This document shows positions 24,946 to 33,174 of a DNA stretch of 64,000 bases, in pieces (position 1 is the stretch's first letter; every line of letters begins with the position of its first letter). Under the pieces are notes generated by a model. It ran no database searches. It saw nothing but the letters and a program-made list of their open reading frames with translations, and was not told the origin of the DNA. Source of the DNA: Arthrobacter sp. PAMC25564 (lineage in GTDB: Bacteria; Actinomycetota; Actinomycetes; Actinomycetales; Micrococcaceae); NCBI RefSeq assembly GCF_004798705.1, contig NZ_CP039290.1, positions 3,162,001-3,226,000 on the forward strand, written 5' to 3'. A program made the position numbers and the translations under genes.

Positions 24946-25293
24946 TCAGCCGGCGAGGACCACGGTAACCCCCAGTCCTCCCAGTGCTATTCCCGCGACA
25001 GAGGTCCACAGAACCGCGGAGATGTCGGCGTCGATGTATTCCCGAGTGATCCCGCAGGCTCTGGCGCTGTACCGCCTCTGCTGAGTGAGGTAGATGGCGC
25101 CGGCAGCGGTTACTGAGACGCCGCAGAGCAGCAGGATAGGCAGGCCGTGATGAGGAAGCCAACGAAGGAAGATGGCGCTGACCGTGACGAGGGCCATCAT
25201 GGTCCGGCCCCAGGCCAGAGTGGTCCGTTCGGGCTGAAGGCCCGGATCGTCGTGCAGGCTTCGGCGGGGCTGGCTAGTTCGGACCACGGGCAC
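24946..25293 (-). CDS. DUF202-family small membrane protein
   Basis: A 115-residue protein starting at a GTG that directly abuts the stop of the gene upstream. It shows the DUF202 signature DPGLQPERTTLAWGRTMMAL, then three hydrophobic segments: the rest of the first helix with VTVSAIFLRW, LPILLLCGVSVTAAGAIYL and AVLWTSVAGIALGGLGVTVV. The family is of unknown function (YidG/YidH type) and commonly comes as a tandem pair, as here. It should lie in the cytoplasmic membrane. Confidence 0.8.
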   Translation of the reverse strand: MPVVRTSQPRRSLHDDPGLQPERTTLAWGRTMMALVTVSAIFLRWLPHHGLPILLLCGVSVTAAGAIYLTQQRRYSARACGITREYIDADISAVLWTSVAGIALGGLGVTVVLAG

Positions 25294-25698
25294 TCAGCGC
25301 CAGAGGATGAAAATGACGACGACAACGGCAGCCAGCGCCCCCGTTGCTGCCAGAAGGGGCACGATGAGCGGCAACGGCAACGGCGACTTATTCCTCATGC
25401 TCCGCTCCACCCGGATCCAGCGCACCGCGGCGCCCGCGCTCAGCATCATTCCGAGGAGCAGGAGCAGGACCGCGAGTCCCTTGCGCGCTGGCTCCACGAA
25501 GAGTCCCGAGGTGAAGGCCTCAATGGCGATTCCGCCGGCCACGAGCGCCAGGGAGGTGCGGATCCAGGCAAGGAAGGTGCGTTCGTTGGCCAGGGTGAAG
25601 CGTGGATCCGGTTCGTTGCCGCCGGGAAGCAGACGTTCAGTAATTTTCCCGCGCGACACCGGGATGGGCGCGGTAGGCGGTAGTTCGTTGCCTGGCAC
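25294..25698 (-). CDS. DUF202/YidH-family membrane protein
   Basis: A 134-residue protein. The signature DPRFTLANERTFLAWIRTSL is typical of YidH-like DUF202 proteins. Three membrane segments follow, ending in LLAATGALAAVVVVIFILW. I took the GTG complementary to 25696-25698 as start; the ribosome site is weak and an internal start is possible. It is paired with the DUF202 protein immediately downstream. Function is unknown. The pair lies between the salicylate operon and the BVMO operon and seems unrelated to either. Confidence 0.75.
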   Translation of the reverse strand: MPGNELPPTAPIPVSRGKITERLLPGGNEPDPRFTLANERTFLAWIRTSLALVAGGIAIEAFTSGLFVEPARKGLAVLLLLLGMMLSAGAAVRWIRVERSMRNKSPLPLPLIVPLLAATGALAAVVVVIFILWR

Positions 25699-25721
25699 AG
25701 TGAGGGCCCCGTTTCGTAGAT

Positions 25722-26639
25722 CTACGCCGAAGCAGTGCCAGAGACAGCCGGCGGGACGGAGACGACGTCGTTCTGCAGCAGCCGGTAGACGACTGCCATG
25801 TCGTCCCCGCCGTAGCCGGCTTCCTTGCACCGTTCGTAGAGCGTGTGGACGCGTTCGGCGACAGTCCAGCTTTGCTCGGGCGCAACCGAGCGGATATCTC
25901 CCATGGCGAGCCTGAGGTCCTTGAGGAGGATGTCGACCTTCGCGCCGCCAGAGTAGTCATCACGCAGCGCCGGCGGGAAAAGCCAATTGAGCGCGAAGGT
26001 GCTGGTCGATGATGAATCAAGGATCTCTACGGCTTTGTCCGGGTCGACGCCGAGCCGGTCGGCCAACACCAGAGCTTCAGCCGTCGCCGCAGTGATCCCC
26101 GCCAAGAGGAGGTTGTGGATGACTTTCATAACCTGGCCGGCGCCATCGCCACCGACGTGGTACGTCAGGGTGCTGAAACAGCGGAGAAGCGGATCGGCGG
26201 ACTGCACGGTTTCCTCATCCCCACCGGCGAGGATCTTGAGCCTGCTGTCCTCGGCAGCCTCTCGGCCGCCGCCGATAACTGGCGCATCCAGATACCGGAA
26301 ACCCCGCTCCCGCGCGACGCTGGCATGGGCGGCGGACGATTCGTGCCCGATGGTGCCCATCTCGATGATCATCGACGCGGGGTCTGCAGACGCCACGACG
26401 GAATCGAACACGTTGTGCGCGATCTCGACGGTGGGCAGCATCATGAGAATGAAGTCAGCGCCCGGAACGGCGTCTTCGACAGACTCGAAAGTCTCGAGTC
26501 CCGCCTCGGCGGCCCTCAGCCGTGCTGCCGGAAAAGCATCTACCGCGCGCACGGCGTATCCGCCGTCGCTGATGTGGCGGGCAATGGGCTGGCCCATGGC
26601 CCCGAGGCCGATGAATGTCACGGTCTGTTGCTTGGTCAT
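25722..26639 (-). CDS. NAD(P)-dependent beta-hydroxyacid dehydrogenase (3-hydroxyisobutyrate dehydrogenase family)
   Basis: A 305-residue beta-hydroxyacid dehydrogenase. The cofactor motif GLGAMG is at 11-16 in TFIGLGAMGQPIARH. The substrate loop is DAPVIGG at 118-124, and the catalytic lysine K172 is in GAGQVMKVIHNLL. GGAG lies 8 bases before the ATG. It is the last gene of the long minus-strand operon, 20 bp behind ABC permease copy 1. It could oxidise a hydroxyacid or reduce a semialdehyde formed in the ketone pathway. The exact substrate cannot be read from sequence. Confidence 0.88.
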   Translation of the reverse strand: MTKQQTVTFIGLGAMGQPIARHISDGGYAVRAVDAFPAARLRAAEAGLETFESVEDAVPGADFILMMLPTVEIAHNVFDSVVASADPASMIIEMGTIGHESSAAHASVARERGFRYLDAPVIGGGREAAEDSRLKILAGGDEETVQSADPLLRCFSTLTYHVGGDGAGQVMKVIHNLLLAGITAATAEALVLADRLGVDPDKAVEILDSSSTSTFALNWLFPPALRDDYSGGAKVDILLKDLRLAMGDIRSVAPEQSWTVAERVHTLYERCKEAGYGGDDMAVVYRLLQNDVVSVPPAVSGTASA

Positions 26640-26655
26640 ATGAGAATCTCCATTC

Positions 26656-28326
26656 AGTTTTAGTTGTCTTGCCAGCGGAGGAGTTTGGTGCGGATGGTCC
26701 GCAGGCCCCAGGAGATGAGCATGGTGCCGGCCACGAGGATGATCAGGGTCGCGAAGTACTGGTCCATGCGGAAGGCCGCGGCGAAGTATTGCAGCCGGAC
26801 ACCCAGGCCGCTCTGGCCTGCGATCATTTCCCCGGCCACGGTGGCGAGCATGCCGAAGATGAAGCCCAGTTCCAGGCCTGTGAAGATCCCCGGCACGGCA
26901 CCGGGAAGGATGAACTTGGTGAAGGTCTGGTGCTTCTTCGCGCCCAGTACCCGGGCCAGCAGCAACCGTTCCTCCTCGGCGCTCTGCACGCCGGCGAGGG
27001 TGTTGGAAAACACCACGAAGAACGCCAGGCTGAAGGCCAAGGCGATCTTGGATTCCACGCCGATCCCGAACCAGAGCAGGAAAATCGGAGCCAGGGCAAC
27101 ACGCGGCAGCGCGTTGATCGCCGTGAGGTAAGGCTCGATCACCCGGAGCATAAACGGCGAGGCCGCCAGGGCCAGGGCCGCGAGCACGCCGGCGACGGAG
27201 GCCAGCGCCCACCCGGCGATCGCCCCGGTAAACGTCGAAACGGCGTGGACCGTGATCAGATCGGTGCCCAGCGACTCCCCCAAGGCTTTCACGATGGCCG
27301 AGGGCTGGCCCACATAGATCGGGTTCAGGGTGCCGTTGAGCACCAGCAGCTCCCAGGAGCCGAACATCAGCACGCCCAGGACGATCCACCCCAGCGGCAC
27401 GGCCCACACATAATGCCGGCGCGGAACCAATATCTTCCGGAGCGAGGCCCCGGAGGACTTGGGCCGTTGCCCGGACCGTCCAGCCTGGGGCCGGTCTGGT
27501 CGAGTGCTCAGCGGCGTCATCGTCTGGGGCCCGGGTGCGTTCTTGACGGTCATGATGCCAACTCCTCGCGGAACACGGACCAGATGTCCTGGTAGTACTT
27601 GTGGTAGGTGCTGCTGGACTGCAGCTCGAGTACGTTGCGCGGCCGGGGCAGATCGATCCGGAACTCGGCAATGATCTTGCCCGGACGGGCCGAGAAAACC
27701 AGGATCCGGTCGGCCATCACGATCGCCTCGGCGAGATCGTGGGTTACGAACAAGACCGAACTCTTCTGCTCTTCCCACCGCTGCAGGAACACGCCCTGCA
27801 GCCGCATCCGTGTTTCCGCGTCCAGCGCCGAGAACGGCTCATCCATCAGGATCGTGCCCGGATGGCTGACCAGCGTCCGCGCCAACGCCGTACGCTGGCG
27901 CATCCCGTGTGAGAGCTGGGAGGGATAGGACTTCAGGAATTTGCCGAGCCCGACCGAATCGAGAACCTCCGCAGCACGGTCCCGAGCCTCGCGCTTGGCG
28001 ATTCCGCGCAACTCCAACGGCAACGCCACGTTCGCCACCGCAGTACGCCACGGCAACAAACCATCCCGGGCCAGCAGATACCCCACATCATGGTTCCCCT
28101 CCCGGATCGGCTCCCCGCCCAGGGACACCTCACCCTCCGTAGGACGCACCAGGCCGGCAACCATATTCAGCACCGTCGTCTTGCCACAGCCCGAAGGACC
28201 CACCAGACACACGAACTCACCCGGCGCAACCCTCAGGCTCGTCGTATCCAACGCCAACACCGAACCACCATCCGGCGACTGGAACGACTGCGACACCCGA
28301 TCCACCACGATCTCATCACCCGTAAG
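26656..28326. repeat. 1671-bp direct repeat, copy 1
   Basis: Bases 26656-28326 match 33175-34845 in the same orientation, offset 6519. I found one difference, C at 26668 against T at 33187. The repeat covers a complete permease gene and all but the first 14 codons of the ATPase gene. Flanking bases diverge at once on both sides (C/A on the left, G/C on the right). Confidence 0.92.
26660..27553 (-). CDS. ABC transporter permease, SsuC/TauC type (copy 1)
   Basis: A 297-residue binding-protein-dependent permease with about six membrane helices, the first being VPLGWIVLGVLMFGSWELLV. The EAA-like loop reads VQSAEEERLLLARVLGAKKH, followed by FTKFILPGAVPGIFTGLELG, typical of the nitrate/sulfonate/taurine permease family. 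It differs from copy 2 only at residue 296 (D here, N there). Its start overlaps the ATPase stop (ATGA). With the ATPase and binding protein upstream it should form an importer for an organic, perhaps aromatic, solute. Confidence 0.9.
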   Translation of the reverse strand: MTVKNAPGPQTMTPLSTRPDRPQAGRSGQRPKSSGASLRKILVPRRHYVWAVPLGWIVLGVLMFGSWELLVLNGTLNPIYVGQPSAIVKALGESLGTDLITVHAVSTFTGAIAGWALASVAGVLAALALAASPFMLRVIEPYLTAINALPRVALAPIFLLWFGIGVESKIALAFSLAFFVVFSNTLAGVQSAEEERLLLARVLGAKKHQTFTKFILPGAVPGIFTGLELGFIFGMLATVAGEMIAGQSGLGVRLQYFAAAFRMDQYFATLIILVAGTMLISWGLRTIRTKLLRWQDN

Positions 28327-28368
28327 GCTGGCGTTCTGGGCGGTGCTGGCTGTGAATGGCATGGTCAT
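27550..28368 (-). CDS. ABC transporter ATP-binding protein, SsuB/TauB type (copy 1)
   Basis: A 272-residue ATPase. Walker A is GPSGCGKT (57-64), Walker B ILMDEP (173-178), with the switch histidine in VTHDLAEAI. The signature loop is LSHGM, with histidine where most have glycine. Residues 1-14 (MTMPFTASTAQNAS) are unlike those of copy 2; from LTGDEIVVD onward the two are identical. The start overlaps the stop of the binding-protein gene (ATGA). It drives the importer formed with the adjacent permease. Confidence 0.92.
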   Translation of the reverse strand: MTMPFTASTAQNASLTGDEIVVDRVSQSFQSPDGGSVLALDTTSLRVAPGEFVCLVGPSGCGKTTVLNMVAGLVRPTEGEVSLGGEPIREGNHDVGYLLARDGLLPWRTAVANVALPLELRGIAKREARDRAAEVLDSVGLGKFLKSYPSQLSHGMRQRTALARTLVSHPGTILMDEPFSALDAETRMRLQGVFLQRWEEQKSSVLFVTHDLAEAIVMADRILVFSARPGKIIAEFRIDLPRPRNVLELQSSSTYHKYYQDIWSVFREELAS

Positions 28369-29450
28369 TTGACGGTTTCGGACCAGACCATGTCTTTGGC
28401 CTGCTCCGTGATCTTGGTGCCGCGGGTCTTGACCGTGAAGTCGACATAAGCCTGGAGCGCGGTCAGATCGACTTTCGTATCGACGTTCTGGGCGTAAATG
28501 TCGACGGAGGCCTTGTACACCTCGTCGGCGTTGGCCAGATCCGCGGGCACTGACACCTGGTTCCGCAGAATCTTGTAGAGCTCCTCGCGGTTCTTCGGAT
28601 CCCTGATCCATACGCTGGCCTCGTCCAGGGCGGCCTGGAATCGCTTGCCGGTTTCCGGGTTCTTCTGAAGGAAGCTGCCCTGTGCCGCCCACAGCAGCGA
28701 GGTTTTGCCGACCCCCTGGAGCGTCTTGGGGACCGGGTTCTCATTTGTCGCTGGTTTGCGCGAGTCTGAGATCATGATGCCGAATCCCTTGGCGACAGCG
28801 ACGTCCTGGGCCGTGCCGTAGAAGTAGACGGCGTCGACTTTCTTGTTTTCGAGCCCTGCCAGCATTGTCGATGTCTGTCCGAGCGCGACGAAGGTCTTGG
28901 TCCCGGGGTCTATTCCCGCGTCCTGAAAGTTGGTGTGGGAGTGGAATTCTGCGCTGCCCCCGAGTGCCACGACTCCGACCGTCTTGATGTTGTTCAGCGT
29001 TTCCTGATACGTGGCGCCAACTTTGTCCTTGAGGACCACCAGGCTGTAAATGGGCCGGGTGAGGATGTTTGTCACCACTTTCAGGTCGATACCTTGAGCG
29101 CGCGCGGGCGGGACGTTGTCCGGTCCGGTGTTGATGAAGTCGACCTGACCGCCGACCATGGCTGTGATCGACGCCGGCGTGGACGCGATACTCACCGGAG
29201 TTCCGGCGATGCAGTTTTTCGCGAAGAACCCCTTCTCCTTAGCCACGGCTGCCTGGATGTTGATGATGTTGCCGTCGTACCACTGGTACTTCGCCGGGTA
29301 GGCCTTCTCACAGCCAGGGTCTACGTCGCTGGCCGGAGCGCTGGCCGAGGTGGCGGCGCCGCCGCAGGCGGTTACGGCCAGTACTACGGATGCGGCGGAA
29401 GCGGTCATGAGGGCAATACGGCGGCTATGGTGCTTCTTTGCACGGAACAT
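28365..29450 (-). CDS. ABC substrate-binding lipoprotein (NMT1/SsuA-like)
   Basis: A 361-residue secreted lipoprotein. A basic N-terminus and hydrophobic stretch lead to the lipobox AVTAC with the lipidated cysteine C29. The mature part has the NMT1/THI5/SsuA fold, with AAVAKEKGFF, TAMVGGQVDFINTG and LVVLKDKVGATYQ. It is the only binding protein for the two ATPase-permease pairs in this operon. It lies between the SDR gene and ATPase copy 1. Given the BVMO and hydrolase in the same operon, the ligand may be an aromatic ketone or ester breakdown product, but this is inference. Confidence 0.9.
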   Translation of the reverse strand: MFRAKKHHSRRIALMTASAASVVLAVTACGGAATSASAPASDVDPGCEKAYPAKYQWYDGNIINIQAAVAKEKGFFAKNCIAGTPVSIASTPASITAMVGGQVDFINTGPDNVPPARAQGIDLKVVTNILTRPIYSLVVLKDKVGATYQETLNNIKTVGVVALGGSAEFHSHTNFQDAGIDPGTKTFVALGQTSTMLAGLENKKVDAVYFYGTAQDVAVAKGFGIMISDSRKPATNENPVPKTLQGVGKTSLLWAAQGSFLQKNPETGKRFQAALDEASVWIRDPKNREELYKILRNQVSVPADLANADEVYKASVDIYAQNVDTKVDLTALQAYVDFTVKTRGTKITEQAKDMVWSETVK

Positions 29451-29492
29451 GATGGTGCCTTTCGGAAATGGTTAGATAACTAGGACGGGCGA

Positions 29493-30308
29493 CTAGCTCG
29501 CGCTGCGGAGTATTCCGCCGTCGACGCAGATGACCTGGCCGGAAACGAAGTCGGACAGTGGACTAGCAAGGAACTCGACGACGTTGGTGCAATCCTCGGG
29601 CCGTCCCAGCCGGCGCAGAGCACTCATCTGGGTCCATTGCCTGAGGCGTTCGGGGTCAGCTGCGCCGAGTCGCTCCTTGAACTGGCCAGTGGCGATGAAA
29701 CCGGGAGCAATGGCGTTGGCATTGACACCGTGGGGCCCAAGTTCCTGGGCGAGACAGCGTGTGTAGTGTGCCACCGCTCCCTTGGCCACTGCGTAGTCGG
29801 CGCCGTGGCCCTCGCCCAGTGCCATCACACCGGTGAACGAGGAGATTGTGATGATTTTCCCGGCCTGCTGCTTCTTCATGTAGGGGGCCACTGCGGCTGC
29901 TGTGTAAACGGTGGAGTAGAAGTTCCGGGCGAACGTTGCCTTCATCGACTCGTCCACAATTTGTGTGGGTTGAGAGGCTGAAAAATCGCCGCCTCCTCCG
30001 GCGTTGCAGACGGCGACATCAATGCGCCCCCACTTCGCGTAGACGTCGTCGGCGAATGCCTTCGTCGCCTCTTCGTCAGTCGCGTCGACCTCCTTCATGA
30101 AGACCTCCGTACCGTACTGGGAGAGTGTCTTTTCCAGGCTGCCGTCCACCAACTGGCTCATTTCGGCCTCGTACTGCGACGCAGAGTCCAGGTTGATGTC
30201 ACTGATGGCGATGTTGGCGCCCATCTGGGCCAGGCGCTTGGCGTAGTCGAGGCCCAGCCCACGGGCTGCTCCGGTGACGACGGCAACTTTTCCCTCGAGA
30301 GGTTTCAA
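29493..30308 (-). CDS. Short-chain dehydrogenase/reductase
   Basis: A 271-residue classical SDR. The cofactor motif TGAARGLG is at 12-19, NAGG at 102-105, catalytic serine near S156/S157 in ISSFTG, and YxxxK is Y172-AVA-K176. D37 after the second strand favours NAD(H). The start codon overlaps the stop of the alpha/beta hydrolase (ATGA). In a ketone-degrading operon it could oxidise the secondary alcohol to the ketone that the BVMO uses. A 1-phenylethanol-type alcohol is possible but unproven. Confidence 0.9.
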   Translation of the reverse strand: MKPLEGKVAVVTGAARGLGLDYAKRLAQMGANIAISDINLDSASQYEAEMSQLVDGSLEKTLSQYGTEVFMKEVDATDEEATKAFADDVYAKWGRIDVAVCNAGGGGDFSASQPTQIVDESMKATFARNFYSTVYTAAAVAPYMKKQQAGKIITISSFTGVMALGEGHGADYAVAKGAVAHYTRCLAQELGPHGVNANAIAPGFIATGQFKERLGAADPERLRQWTQMSALRRLGRPEDCTNVVEFLASPLSDFVSGQVICVDGGILRSAS

Positions 30309-31168
30309 TGTCTTTCCAATCCTGATGTGACGTGATGAGTGGAGGTGGCGGTTCTGGCTGCAGTTTCTGCCAGGAACCGCTGTAAGACCGCGATGGAGGA
30401 TTCGGGATCCTCAACCGTCGGCCAGTGGGCGACGTTCTTCAGAACGACTGTCTCGGTGTGGGCCGGCCGCAGTGCTGCCTCGCATGCAGCGACTTCCTGG
30501 GTCGTAGAAATGGCGTCCTCCGCTCCGCGGACCAGGATCACCGAACAGTCAGGGGCTTCCGGGGGATTGGCTTCGCCGGCTTCGCCGATCGCCACGCAGC
30601 ACTCGGCGTAGCGATCAGCGTCCTGGCCCATGAGGAATTCGCGCACGAGTGTCACGGCCAGTGGACGGGTATTGAGCGTGTGCTGACTTAGGGCAGCAAG
30701 GCCAAAGTCGTGGGCGACCCTCACCATGCCGTGGGTACGTGCTGTGGCTGCCCTGGCTGCGAACGCTGGCCTCTGCGAGACGTCGGGACCTGCGATCGGG
30801 GCGAAAAGCACCATGCCCTTGACCCGCGGCTCCTGGGCTGCCACATGTCGGGCCACCAGCGTTCCCAGTGAGTGCCCGACGAGGATGACACTCTCGAATT
30901 CCCCAAGCTCCGCGATGGCGTTTTCGACGTCGATAATCCAGTCCCCGAACCCCTGCGGCCCAGTCCCGTTGCTTCGGCCAAGGCCGGTGAGGTCGATCGA
31001 GACTGTGGGATATTCGGACTGGATGGCGCTCCGCAGGGGAAAATAGACGTTGGAATTCCCGCCCAGCCCGTGGATGAAGACCACGCCAGTGGAAGGGCAA
31101 CCACCCGGTTTTGGCGTGCTGGTCTCGATGAAGTTCCCGCTGAGCACCGGGTTAGACATGGGCTGCAT
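30305..31168 (-). CDS. Alpha/beta hydrolase, candidate esterase for the BVMO product
   Basis: A 287-residue alpha/beta hydrolase. The oxyanion motif is FIHGLGG (31-37) and the nucleophile S100 is in GHSLG. The acid is probably the aspartate in VRGAEDAIS and the base the histidine in KNVAHWPTVEDPE. The gene starts inside the last codons of the BVMO gene, at ATG 31168 or 31159, so translation is coupled. A BVMO followed at once by a hydrolase is the expected pair: the monooxygenase makes an ester, the hydrolase splits it. No good ribosome site is seen for either start. Confidence 0.88.
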   Translation of the reverse strand: MQPMSNPVLSGNFIETSTPKPGGCPSTGVVFIHGLGGNSNVYFPLRSAIQSEYPTVSIDLTGLGRSNGTGPQGFGDWIIDVENAIAELGEFESVILVGHSLGTLVARHVAAQEPRVKGMVLFAPIAGPDVSQRPAFAARAATARTHGMVRVAHDFGLAALSQHTLNTRPLAVTLVREFLMGQDADRYAECCVAIGEAGEANPPEAPDCSVILVRGAEDAISTTQEVAACEAALRPAHTETVVLKNVAHWPTVEDPESSIAVLQRFLAETAARTATSTHHVTSGLERH

Positions 31169-33122
31169 TTGTCTCTGCCGTCTCACTGATCGGGACGGAC
31201 GGCAGTCCGATCAGCGACTTCTGGACTTCGTAGGTCTCGAGGCTGGCCTCCGTCGTCATCTGCCAGTAGTCTGCAGACGTCCACGGCATGTTCGCTGTTA
31301 CGCGTCCCTTCGAGTTCCGGTACCACGTGGACCCGGTCGGCACGGCCCAGATCATTTTCTCCAGCTCCGCATCCATCCGGGCGTTGTAGTCCTCAAATAC
31401 GTCGCGCTTCACCTCTGCGCTGCCGATACCGCGTTCGATCATGTCGCGAATAATGGTCGCGATATAGCTACTCTGGGCTTCGGCCTGGAAGAAGATGCTG
31501 CCGCCGACTCCCACGTTTGTATTGGGCCCGTACAGAACGAAGAGGTTCGGGAAATCCGGGACGGTAATACCCAGGTAGGCACGGGGGTCCTCCTCGCCCC
31601 AGACGTCGCGGATTGTGACGCCGCCCTTGCCGGTGAAATCGACGGAGGAGAGCATGCGTGCCGCCTTGAACCCGGTAGCGAAGACAACGATGTCGGCGTC
31701 GTGTTCCCGCCCGTCCCCGTCAATCACGCCTGTCTCGGTGAATTCCAGTGCCCGGAAGTTCACGAGCTCGACGTTCTCGCGCTGGAACATCCGGACCCAG
31801 CCGTTGTCCCGCAGCATCCGCTTCATCAGCGGAGGGAAACTGGGAACCAGGGACTCCAAGAGGTCCTGGCGTTCACCCAGCTCATCTGACATGTAGCCCA
31901 GGAGGCGTTCACGAAGAGCCTGGTTGGCTTGACTGATCGTGCCGTCGGGGTTGTTCCACGTGGGGTCCACCACGGCGGCCGGGCGCATCACGTCGTTCAT
32001 CGAGAGCATGGTCCGCGCACGGAACCAGCGTTCGTAGGCGGGAACATTGCCCAGGACCCATTTCTCGTCTTCCGGCACGTCTTCGAGGTAGCCCGGCACG
32101 CCGACTACCCACTGCGGGCTCCGCTGCAGAACGGTGAGTGTGTCTACGATCGGGGCAATGGCGGGGCCGATCTGGTTGGCGCTGGCACCGTTGCCTACGA
32201 GTACCACCTTTTTGCCGGTCAGGTCTGCGGAGTGGTCCCATTCTGCCGAATGGAACGCTTTGCCGAGGAAGTTTTCCCGGCCCGGGAGGTCCGGAACGGC
32301 CGGGACGCTGAGCTGGCCGATTCCGCTGACCAGAACGTTCGTGCGGATGGTCTGTCGGCTGGTCCCGGTGACGGTATCGAGGACCCACTCCGCGGTGGAC
32401 TCGTCGAAGGAAGCGGAGTCCACCCGGACACCGAAGCTGATGTGCTCCTCCAGTCCGAACATGCGGACGCATTCCTGGATGTAGGCGAGGATTTCGGGCT
32501 GCTTGGCGTAGTACCGGTTCCAGTCCTGCCGGCGGGCAAAGGAAAAGGAAAAATAGTGGCTTGCGATGTCAACGCCACAACCAGGGTAGGTATTGACCGC
32601 CCAGGTCCCGCCGGATTCGTTGTTGGAATCGTAGATGTGGAAGGGGATGCCCATGCGCTTGAGGTGGATCGCCGTCGCGATGCCGGACATGCCGGCTCCG
32701 ATGATGGCCACCGAGAAGCCAGCGGCCGACTCCGGTCGTACCGAACTCCAGTCGACGAAAGCGTCGCCCAGCCGACCCATCTCCTTCAGGATGACCCGTT
32801 TCTCGTGGTCTGCCATTTCCCGTCCGGCAACCGTGTTGGCGAGGGAATCAAAAACTTCTCCAGTAGCGGGGGCATCAGGGTACGCGCCACCGGTTTCGGT
32901 GAGGACACCCGCCATACGCTCGCGGAGACGGTTCAGGACGTGGTCCGGAAACTTCGCGTCCGCCGAAGTGGGTCCGGTGATGTAGCCCCGGCATTCATGG
33001 AGCAGGCCGAGGTCACCAGTCATCTCGACGAGTGCCAGAAGGAGTGCAGTTGGGTCGGTGTGTGAGAGCTTGCGCAGCAGCTCTTCGTGAGACAGGGCTT
33101 TGAAGTTTGCTTGGATGGTCAT
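31152..33122 (-). CDS. Baeyer-Villiger monooxygenase, 4-hydroxyacetophenone monooxygenase-like
   Basis: A 656-residue BVMO. The fingerprint FxGxxxHxxxW is FLGKAFHSAEW at 285-295. The FAD motif GAGMSG is at 142-147, and a second dinucleotide motif GNGASA at 310-315. About 135 residues precede the FAD domain, with ALSHEELLRKL and ALLLALVEMTGDLGLL. This N-terminal extension is the mark of the 4-hydroxyacetophenone monooxygenase branch (about 640 residues). Those enzymes turn aryl ketones into aryl esters using FAD and NADPH. AAGGA before the ATG at 33122 sets the start; the frame stays open upstream through the permease but only by chance. It leads into the hydrolase gene. Confidence 0.92.
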   Translation of the reverse strand: MTIQANFKALSHEELLRKLSHTDPTALLLALVEMTGDLGLLHECRGYITGPTSADAKFPDHVLNRLRERMAGVLTETGGAYPDAPATGEVFDSLANTVAGREMADHEKRVILKEMGRLGDAFVDWSSVRPESAAGFSVAIIGAGMSGIATAIHLKRMGIPFHIYDSNNESGGTWAVNTYPGCGVDIASHYFSFSFARRQDWNRYYAKQPEILAYIQECVRMFGLEEHISFGVRVDSASFDESTAEWVLDTVTGTSRQTIRTNVLVSGIGQLSVPAVPDLPGRENFLGKAFHSAEWDHSADLTGKKVVLVGNGASANQIGPAIAPIVDTLTVLQRSPQWVVGVPGYLEDVPEDEKWVLGNVPAYERWFRARTMLSMNDVMRPAAVVDPTWNNPDGTISQANQALRERLLGYMSDELGERQDLLESLVPSFPPLMKRMLRDNGWVRMFQRENVELVNFRALEFTETGVIDGDGREHDADIVVFATGFKAARMLSSVDFTGKGGVTIRDVWGEEDPRAYLGITVPDFPNLFVLYGPNTNVGVGGSIFFQAEAQSSYIATIIRDMIERGIGSAEVKRDVFEDYNARMDAELEKMIWAVPTGSTWYRNSKGRVTANMPWTSADYWQMTTEASLETYEVQKSLIGLPSVPISETAETNAAHV

Positions 33123-33174
33123 AGCCGTTCCTTCTCCGGGCACAGCGGTGCCCGGGTAGAGGGGATGTGGTGGA

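Noticed and set aside
25722..27671. A 649-codon minus-strand frame joining permease copy 1 to the hydroxyacid dehydrogenase
   Set aside because: The first part is an out-of-frame reading of the permease, identical to the false frame in copy 2; the true dehydrogenase starts at 26639.
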